From an uncultured Slackia sp. (lineage in GTDB: Bacteria; Actinomycetota; Coriobacteriia; Coriobacteriales; Eggerthellaceae): a stretch of DNA of 5,590 nucleotides. Below are positions 1 to 4,125 of the stretch, piece by piece. The position numbers were made by a program, and so were the translations under genes. Within the stretch, counting starts at the first letter, position 1. Every line of letters starts with the position of its first letter. The notes below the pieces were generated by a model that was not told where the DNA came from, did not search any database, and saw only the letters and a program-made list of their open reading frames with translations. The stretch lies in the NCBI GenBank assembly GCA_937895975.1, contig CALBLG010000130.1, positions 1-5,590 on the forward strand, in the 5' to 3' direction.

Positions 1-2
1 CG

Positions 3-98
3 CACATGTTAGAATCGGGCCGAAAAAACCGCCACACCGCCAAACACATGCGCGAGAACGTCCACATGATGCAACTCGAACTCGAAGACAAGGTGTAG
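3..98 (+). CDS. C-terminal end of an unrecognised upstream protein (5' partial)
   Basis: An open frame enters from the left edge and reads 31 codons to a TAG at 96-98. About two thirds of its codons end in G or C, as in the genes downstream, which supports real coding. The visible peptide is hydrophilic and helix-prone, rich in His, Met, Lys, Arg and Glu, and ends in ELEDKV. There is no membrane segment, Cys pair or motif that I can assign to a family. It most likely closes the gene before the tRNA, because 107 bases and a possible promoter separate its stop from the tRNA. An ATG at position 6 could in principle start a 30-residue peptide, but too little upstream sequence is visible to judge. 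The frame is moderately supported; the function is unknown. Confidence 0.5.
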   Translation, partial: HMLESGRKNRHTAKHMRENVHMMQLELEDKV

Positions 99-132
99 GA
101 ATCGACGGTCGAACGAACGTCTTATGTATTCC

Positions 133-161
133 GAGACAACCTGCGGCTTTTATGCTATTGT
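133..161 (+). promoter_or_regulatory. possible sigma-70-type promoter for tRNA-Leu (and perhaps tig)
   Basis: GAGACA (133-138) and TATTGT (156-161) each match the housekeeping -35 and -10 consensus at 4 of 6 positions and are separated by exactly 17 bases. Transcription would start near 168, about 38 bases before the mature tRNA. An alternative -10, TATGCT at 151-156, lies in the same AT-richer patch but has a poorer -35 partner. This patch is the only promoter-like stretch between the upstream stop codon and the tRNA. The call is by eye and is weak on its own. Confidence 0.35.
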
Positions 162-205
162 GCACTGTTGCGTGTCCATGCGGGCATGCGTGCGCTTGCG
201 AACAT

Positions 206-291
206 GCGGGCGTGGCGGAATTGGCAGACGCGCCAGATTTAGGTTCTGGTGGGCAACCCCCGTGAAGGTTCAAGTCCTTTCGCCCGCACCA
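206..291 (+). tRNA. tRNA-Leu, anticodon UAG, CCA encoded
   Basis: This is a class II tRNA. The acceptor arm is GCGGGCG (206-212) with CGCCCGC (281-287), followed by discriminator A288 and an encoded CCA at 289-291. The D-arm region contains GGCGGAATTGGCAGACGCGC, which is typical of bacterial leucine tRNAs. The anticodon stem is CCAGA (233-237) with TCTGG (245-249), and the seven-base loop carries anticodon TAG at 240-242, so it reads CUN leucine codons. A long variable arm (about 250-263) contains GGG and CCC segments around a CAA loop, which identifies a Leu/Ser/Tyr-type tRNA. The T stem is GAAGG (264-268) with CCTTT (276-280), including one G-T pair, and the T loop is TTCAAGT. All arms fold without real mismatches, so the gene appears intact. 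Confidence 0.97.
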
Positions 292-304
292 TTGCTCGCG
301 CCGC

Positions 305-326
305 AGACGTGCCCGAACGCGCGTCT
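305..326 (+). other. hairpin just downstream of tRNA-Leu
   Basis: AGACGTGC (305-312) pairs with GCGCGTCT (319-326) to give eight base pairs, one of them G-T, around a six-base loop. It begins 14 bases after the tRNA CCA. No run of T follows (the next bases are CGGTCAGTTT), so it is at best a weak terminator. It could equally be a spacer structure that helps 3' processing of the tRNA. The pairing is visible; the role is inferred. Confidence 0.35.
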
Positions 327-336
327 CGGTCAGTTT

Positions 337-354
337 GGCTCGCGAAAGCGGGCT
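337..354 (+). other. GAAA-tetraloop hairpin in the tig leader
   Basis: GGCTCGC (337-343) pairs with GCGGGCT (348-354), with two G-T wobbles, closed by a GAAA tetraloop of the stable GNRA type. It lies 18 bases before the tig ribosome binding site and leaves that site unpaired. No T-run follows, so termination is unlikely. It may shield the 5' end of tig mRNA after the tRNA is cut away, but that is conjecture. Confidence 0.35.
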
Positions 355-372
355 TGAAACGAAGATCCAGAT

Positions 373-377
373 GGAGG
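373..377 (+). promoter_or_regulatory. strong ribosome binding site that fixes the tig start
   Basis: GGAGG at 373-377 lies six bases before TTG 384. It is the only good Shine-Dalgarno match upstream of the conserved trigger factor N-terminus. It decides for the TTG start over the longer in-frame reading, which begins at 249 inside the tRNA gene. The nearby ATG at 371 is in another frame and stops after nine codons. Confidence 0.85.
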
Positions 378-383
378 AAACAG

Positions 384-1808
384 TTGAAAACGAACGTTGA
401 GGTTCTCGAATCCGGCGCCACCAAGCTCACGGTGACCATTGAAGCCGCCGATGTCGACGCCCGCATCAAGAAGACCTACAAGGATTTCGGCAAGAAGTAC
501 AAGTTCCCCGGATTCCGTCCCGGCCATGTGCCCCGTCAGATTATCGACGCCAACCTGGGCAAGGAGGCCGTGCTCTCTTCGGTGACCGACGAGCTGCTCA
601 ACGAGTCCTTCCCGCTGGCCATCGACGAGGCCGACCTCACCATGATTTCCCAGCCCAAGTTCTCTGACGTGGAGAGCCTGGTCGAAGAGGGCAAGGATTT
701 CTCCTTCGCCGTCGAGTTCGAGGTCAAGCCTGCTCTCGAGCTTTCCGACTACTCCCCGGTACACATCGAGGTTCCCTTCAAGGCTGCTTCCGAGAAGGAA
801 ATCGACGAGCAAATCGAAGCCCTCGGCAACTACTACTACGACTACAAGAACGCTCCTGCCAACACCAAGGTGAAGGCCGACAGCGCCGTCGAGCTTGCCA
901 TCAAAGCCGTCGACGACAACGGCGAGGAAATCGCTTCGCTGTGCTCTGACGAGCGTCTTTACGAAATGGGCCAGAACCTGTTCCCGGCTGCGTTCGACGA
1001 GGAAATCCTGGGCTGCAAGAAGGGCGAGACGAAGCACTTCGAGCTCGAGGTTGAGTCCAACCCCTGCATGCTGACCAGCATCTTGAAGGACAAGACCGCC
1101 AAGGTCGTCTTCGACGTCGAGGTGAAGGCAGTCAAGAAGAAGATCGCCCCCGAGTTCACCGACGAATGGGTCAAGGAAAACCTCGGCTTCGCCGACGTCG
1201 CCGACCTGCGTGCCCGCATGGGCGAGCAGATCGAGGCTCAGAAGGGCGAGATGATTCCCCGCATCATGGAGAACAACGCCCTGTTCGAGCTGCAGAAGCG
1301 CCTCGAGGGCGACGTGCCCCAGGCCATGTGCGACGACGCCGAGCGCGACCTGCTGCAGAGCTTCTTCGAGCAGCTGCAGCGCCAGGGCGCCACGCTCGAC
1401 TCCTACCTGGCTGCCCAGCAAATCACCGCTGACCAGTTCAAGGAAGACGTCAAGGCTCAGGCCGCCGACACCGTGAAGCAGAACCTGGCCCTCGACGCCT
1501 ACGCTCGCCACAACGGCATCACCGTTTCCGACCAGGAGGTCGAAGACGAGTTCACCAATTCCGGTGCCAAGGATCCCAAGAAGCTCTACAACGAGTGGAA
1601 GTCCCAGGGCCGCCTGCACATCGTGCGCGAAGGCATTCTGCGCGGCAAGGCCGTCGAGGCCCTGCTGAAGGAAGCCGAGATCGAAGAGGTCGAGACTCCT
1701 TCCGCCGCCGAGGAAGAGAAGAAGCCTGCCAAGAAGGCCGCTAAGAAGACCTCCAAGAAGAAGGCCGAAAAGGCTGAAGAGGCCGAGGCTCCCGCCGACG
1801 CCGAATAG
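384..1808 (+). CDS. tig: trigger factor, ribosome-associated chaperone
   Basis: This 474-residue protein is a cytosolic chaperone that docks at the ribosome exit tunnel and shields nascent chains. The N-terminal ribosome-binding domain carries the signature GFRPGHVP at residues 43-50, the same position as GFRKGKVP in E. coli. A central FKBP-like domain (about 165-245) is recognisable from DDNGEE (177-182) and FPAAF (200-204), but usual aromatic and glycine positions are replaced. A helical C-terminal chaperone domain spans about 250-435. A 38-residue tail (437-474) is made almost entirely of Lys, Ala, Glu and Pro and extends the protein beyond the roughly 430 residues usual for the family. 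The start is TTG 384, because the peptide then begins MKTNVEVLESG as trigger factors do, and GGAGG lies six bases upstream. No clear promoter separates it from the tRNA gene, so cotranscription is possible. The family call is firm; prolyl-isomerase activity is doubtful. Confidence 0.96.
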   Translation: MKTNVEVLESGATKLTVTIEAADVDARIKKTYKDFGKKYKFPGFRPGHVPRQIIDANLGKEAVLSSVTDELLNESFPLAIDEADLTMISQPKFSDVESLVEEGKDFSFAVEFEVKPALELSDYSPVHIEVPFKAASEKEIDEQIEALGNYYYDYKNAPANTKVKADSAVELAIKAVDDNGEEIASLCSDERLYEMGQNLFPAAFDEEILGCKKGETKHFELEVESNPCMLTSILKDKTAKVVFDVEVKAVKKKIAPEFTDEWVKENLGFADVADLRARMGEQIEAQKGEMIPRIMENNALFELQKRLEGDVPQAMCDDAERDLLQSFFEQLQRQGATLDSYLAAQQITADQFKEDVKAQAADTVKQNLALDAYARHNGITVSDQEVEDEFTNSGAKDPKKLYNEWKSQGRLHIVREGILRGKAVEALLKEAEIEEVETPSAAEEEKKPAKKAAKKTSKKKAEKAEEAEAPADAE

Positions 1809-1900
1809 CTGAATCTCGCCGCGTTCCTCGGGAAAACCGTGGAGCGTGCGTGACGGCTTGGCCGCAAGGGGAGTGGGCGGCTGCTCTCGCCCCGCAAACG

Positions 1901-1909
1901 TGGTACAGT
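1901..1909 (+). promoter_or_regulatory. possible extended -10 promoter for clpP-clpX
   Basis: TGGTACAGT fits an extended -10 element: TG, one base, then TACAGT (1904-1909, 4 of 6 to consensus). No convincing -35 lies 16-18 bases upstream. A start near 1916 would place the hairpin at 1914-1947 at the very 5' end of the clpP message and give a leader of about 79 bases. I saw no CtsR, CIRCE or ClgR-type operator in the gap. The support is only moderate. Confidence 0.3.
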
Positions 1910-1913
1910 TCTA

Positions 1914-1947
1914 AAGGCTCGCTTCCGATTATTCGGGGGCGAGCCTT
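1914..1947 (+). terminator. long hairpin between tig and clpP (terminator or clpP leader structure)
   Basis: AAGGCTCGC (1914-1922) pairs perfectly with GCGAGCCTT (1939-1947). Two T-G wobbles continue the stem into CCGA (1925-1928) with TCGG (1933-1936), closed by TTAT. That makes about 15 stacked pairs around a four-base loop. The downstream sequence TGGTTGTATATTGC is T-rich but not a clean T-run. Lying 105 bases after the tig stop and 47 before the clpP ATG, it may end tig transcription. Alternatively, if the promoter at 1901-1909 is real, it forms a protective 5' structure on clpP mRNA. Confidence 0.5.
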
Positions 1948-1959
1948 GGTTGTATATTG

Positions 1960-1977
1960 CTTCGACTTCGACTTCGA
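1960..1977 (+). repeat. three tandem copies of a CTTCGA hexamer
   Basis: CTTCGA occurs three times without interruption and ends three bases before the clpP Shine-Dalgarno sequence. Three perfect copies of six bases in an otherwise unique leader is uncommon, but it could be chance. The unit is a multiple of three and leaves the in-frame upstream TTG (1950) open through to clpP, so copy changes would alter spacing rather than frame. Confidence 0.6.
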
Positions 1978-1980
1978 TTA

Positions 1981-1986
1981 AAGGAG
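1981..1986 (+). promoter_or_regulatory. ribosome binding site that fixes the clpP start
   Basis: AAGGAG at 1981-1986 lies eight bases before ATG 1995. An in-frame TTG at 1950 would add 15 residues that include the translated hexamer repeat (STSTS), but it falls just after the hairpin stem and has no comparable Shine-Dalgarno match. The ATG is therefore preferred. Confidence 0.85.
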
Positions 1987-1994
1987 CAGCATTC

Positions 1995-2612
1995 ATGCAA
2001 AACGGATATACGATTCCTTACGTCATCGAGCAGTCGCCTCGCGGCGAGCGCTCGTATGACATCTATTCCCGTCTGCTCAACGACCGCATCGTGTTCTTGG
2101 GCAGCGCCATCGACGACGATGTCGCCAACGTGGTTATCGCGCAGCTTCTCCACTTGGAAAGCGCCGACCCCGAGAAAGACATCTCGCTCTACATCAATTC
2201 GCCGGGAGGCAGCGTTTCCGCGGGCTTGGCCATTTACGATGCCATGCAGTTCATCCGCTGCGACGTGTCTACCGTGTGCCTGGGCATGGCGGCCTCGATG
2301 GCTTCGGTGCTCACCGCCGCCGGCGCGCCCGGCAAGCGTTTCATCACGCCGAATTCCCAGATTATGATTCACCAGCCCATGGGCGGCGCCGAAAACCGCA
2401 CCCAGCAGACCGATTTCGAAATCGCCGCGCGCGAAATGCGCAAGTGCCGCGATCGTCTCGAGGGCATTCTGGCCAAGCATACCGGCCAGTCGCTCGAGAC
2501 CATCCACCGGGATTCCGAGCGCGACCACTGGCTTACTGCGGAAGAGTCGAAGGCGTACGGCCTGGTCGACGAAATCATCACCTCGCGCGCAGCGTCGAAG
2601 AAGGAAGCATAA
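1995..2612 (+). CDS. clpP: ATP-dependent Clp protease proteolytic subunit ClpP
   Basis: This 205-residue serine peptidase assembles into the double-heptamer barrel that degrades proteins fed in by ClpX or other Clp ATPases in the cytosol. The catalytic triad is complete: Ser101 in GMAASMAS, His126 in MIHQP and Asp177 in ERDHW. NSPGGSVSAGLAIYD (68-82) is the usual oxyanion and strand motif, and YGLVDEI marks the C-terminal part. The length is normal for the family. The loop after His126 (GGAENRTQQTDFEI) is two residues longer than in E. coli ClpP and resembles the GGTQQTD-type loop that I recall from some clostridial ClpPs. A short N-terminal stretch before PYVIEQSPRGERSYDIYSRLL could be removed on maturation, as in relatives. 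Only six bases separate it from clpX, so the two form one transcription unit. Only one clpP is visible here; a second copy elsewhere cannot be excluded. Confidence 0.97.
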   Translation: MQNGYTIPYVIEQSPRGERSYDIYSRLLNDRIVFLGSAIDDDVANVVIAQLLHLESADPEKDISLYINSPGGSVSAGLAIYDAMQFIRCDVSTVCLGMAASMASVLTAAGAPGKRFITPNSQIMIHQPMGGAENRTQQTDFEIAAREMRKCRDRLEGILAKHTGQSLETIHRDSERDHWLTAEESKAYGLVDEIITSRAASKKEA

Positions 2613-2618
2613 GGCCTT

Positions 2619-3995
2619 ATGCAGACCAACGATTCCAAACCCAAGACCATCGACCCCAAAGACGCGCGCTGCGTGTTCTGCGGCAAATCGGCCGATGAGG
2701 TTGCGGGCATGATTCAAAGCCCCGACGGCACATGCATCTGCGACGAGTGCATCATGTATTGCACCGACGTGCTTTCGCGCGGCGGCTACCTCGACCATCG
2801 CCATGCTGGCTATGGCCAGCAGCAGCCGTTCGACATCGAGGAGCCGTCCGCCCAAGGCAATGCGACCATCGCCGAGGCGCCGTTTTCTGATGGTGAATCG
2901 GGTGCGCCCTCTGCCGCCGAGATCCTTGCCGCGCTGCCTACGCCGCACGATTTGTACGAGCGCCTCAGCCAGCACGTCGTGGGACAAGACGCCGCGAAGC
3001 GTGCGCTTTCGGTCGCCGTGTATAACCATTACAAGCGCATCAGCCTTGGCGCGGAGTCGGGCGACGACGACGTCGAGCTGGCCAAGAGCAACATCATGTT
3101 GCTGGGCCCCACTGGCTCGGGCAAAACACTGCTCGCGCAGACGCTCGCCCGCACGCTGCAGGTTCCGTTCGCCATCGCCGACGCCACCACGCTCACCGAG
3201 GCCGGCTATGTGGGCGAAGACGTCGAGAACATTCTGCTGAAGCTCATCACCGCGGCCGATTTCGACATCGATCGCGCGCAGATCGGCATCATTTACATCG
3301 ACGAGATTGATAAAATCGCCCGCAAGGCCGAAAACCTGTCCATCACGCGCGACGTGTCGGGCGAGGGCGTGCAGCAGGCACTGCTGAAAATCGTCGAGGG
3401 CACTGAGGCGAGCGTTCCCCCGCAGGGAGGCCGCAAGCATCCGCAGCAAGAGCTCATCCATATTGACACCACGAACATCCTGTTCATTCTGGGCGGGGCG
3501 TTCGTGGGCCTGCCCGATATCATCGGTCAGCGTATCGGCAAGAAGGGCATCGGCTTTACCACCGATGTGCCCGAGTCGAAGAAACACGCCGATGCCGAGC
3601 TGCTTACCAAGGTGCTGCCGGAAGATTTGAACAAGTTCGGCATGATTCCCGAATTCGTGGGCCGCATCCCGGTTATCTGCTCGCTCGACGAGCTTACCGA
3701 GGAAGACCTGGTGCATATCCTTACCGACCCCAAGAACGCCTTGGTCAAGCAGTACACGCGTATGTTCGAGTTCGAGAATTCCGAACTTGTGTTCACGCCC
3801 GACGCCCTGCGTGCCATCGCGCACGAGGCCGTCGAGCACGGCACGGGCGCGCGCGGTTTGCGTTCCATCTGCGAGCGTGTGCTGCAAGACGTCATGTTCG
3901 ACTTGCCCGAGCATGCCGGCCCCACGCGCGTCGTGGTTCGACCCAGCGACATCGAGGGCTCGACCAAGCCCGAAATCGAGCAGGTTTCCGAATAG
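2619..3995 (+). CDS. clpX: ClpX, AAA+ unfoldase subunit of the ClpXP protease
   Basis: This 458-residue ATPase forms a hexamer that recognises, unfolds and threads substrates into ClpP. An N-terminal zinc-binding domain has Cys18, Cys21, Cys41 and Cys44 (CVFC and CDEC). The AAA+ module has Walker A GPTGSGKT at 163-170, pore loop GYVG at 196-199, Walker B with Asp228-Glu229 in IYIDEIDK, the RKH pore loop at 272-274, the ClpP-contacting IGF loop at 311-313, and GRIPV at 348-352. All functional residues checked are present. The protein is longer than the usual 410-430 residues because the linker from the zinc domain to LPTPH (about 45-105) is roughly 35 residues longer than in E. coli and is rich in Gly, Ala, Glu and Gln. 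ATG 2619 follows the clpP stop by six bases. Its Shine-Dalgarno is AAGGAAG (2601-2607) inside clpP, or AAGG overlapping the clpP stop, so translational coupling is likely. TAG ends the gene 10 bases before the repeat pair. Confidence 0.98.
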   Translation: MQTNDSKPKTIDPKDARCVFCGKSADEVAGMIQSPDGTCICDECIMYCTDVLSRGGYLDHRHAGYGQQQPFDIEEPSAQGNATIAEAPFSDGESGAPSAAEILAALPTPHDLYERLSQHVVGQDAAKRALSVAVYNHYKRISLGAESGDDDVELAKSNIMLLGPTGSGKTLLAQTLARTLQVPFAIADATTLTEAGYVGEDVENILLKLITAADFDIDRAQIGIIYIDEIDKIARKAENLSITRDVSGEGVQQALLKIVEGTEASVPPQGGRKHPQQELIHIDTTNILFILGGAFVGLPDIIGQRIGKKGIGFTTDVPESKKHADAELLTKVLPEDLNKFGMIPEFVGRIPVICSLDELTEEDLVHILTDPKNALVKQYTRMFEFENSELVFTPDALRAIAHEAVEHGTGARGLRSICERVLQDVMFDLPEHAGPTRVVVRPSDIEGSTKPEIEQVSE

Positions 3996-4005
3996 TCGGC
4001 CGCGG

Positions 4006-4034
4006 GGTGGGTCGGGGACAGCCCCCGTCCCATC
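4006..4034 (+). repeat. left REP-like palindromic unit
   Basis: This single unit can fold alone. GGTGGGTCGGGG (4006-4017) pairs with CCCCGTCCCATC (4023-4034), giving 11 pairs (one G-T) and one T-T mismatch around a five-base loop. It starts 11 bases after the clpX stop and could protect the 3' end of the clpP-clpX mRNA. No T-run follows, so it is not a classic terminator. Confidence 0.55.
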
Positions 4035-4097
4035 AAAGTAGCATCGTTGTTTTATTGTATTGGCCCGGGTGGGACAGGGGACTGTCCCCGACCCACC
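4006..4097. repeat. inverted pair of REP-like units (BIME- or MITE-like element)
   Basis: The left arm (4006-4032, 27 bases) and right arm (4070-4097, 28 bases) are reverse complements apart from one substitution and one single-base gap. Both contain GGTGGGTCGGGGACAG or its complement. They enclose a 37-base AT-richer spacer (4033-4069). Each arm is also a palindrome by itself, which is the layout of paired repetitive extragenic palindromes. It occupies most of the clpX-valS gap, the usual kind of site for such elements. I recall GGGGACAGTCCCC-type palindromes as recurrent intergenic repeats in several bacteria, linked to REP-associated tyrosine transposases, but copy number in this genome cannot be seen. 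No flanking target duplication or transposase is visible. Confidence 0.65.
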
Positions 4098-4103
4098 TGG
4101 GCC
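4062..4103 (+). repeat. right REP-like palindromic unit, long imperfect hairpin
   Basis: The 42-base stretch folds on itself. GGCCC, GGTGGG-type and GGGGAC segments on the left pair with GTCCCC, CCCACC and GGGCC on the right around a single central T (4083), with two mismatches and one bulged A (4076). The stem is longer than that of the left unit. It ends 22 bases before the valS start and 12 before its ribosome binding site, so in valS mRNA it would sit just upstream of ribosome entry. No T-run follows. Confidence 0.6.
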
Positions 4104-4125
4104 ATCTGGTCTGTTGGAGTGAAAC

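Noticed and set aside
177..211. Nine-base direct repeat CATGCGGGC at 177-185 and 203-211, the second covering the tRNA 5' end, as a possible attachment site
   Set aside because: It is short, GC-rich and at the 5' rather than the 3' end of the tRNA, and there is no integrase or mobile gene nearby. Chance is more likely.
249..383. N-terminal extension of tig beginning inside the tRNA gene
   Set aside because: It would translate the tRNA 3' half and has no ribosome binding site; the conserved protein starts at TTG 384 behind GGAGG.
330..1619. A 429-codon minus-strand frame under tig
   Set aside because: It is an antisense shadow with repetitive Leu/Val/Gly composition, and the trigger factor signature is on the other strand.
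1809..1994. CIRCE, CtsR or ClgR-type heat-shock operator upstream of clpP
   Set aside because: I looked for TTAGCACTC-type inverted repeats, GGTCAAA tandem heptads and GTTCGC/GCGAAC pairs and found none with acceptable matches.
4006..4103. Intrinsic terminator of the clpP-clpX unit
   Set aside because: The hairpins are strong but no T-run follows either one, so a repeat element fits better; a role in mRNA stability remains possible.
3996..4125. T-box riboswitch ahead of valS
   Set aside because: The 130-base gap is too short for a typical T-box, the conserved antiterminator sequence is absent, and the space is taken up by the repeat pair.
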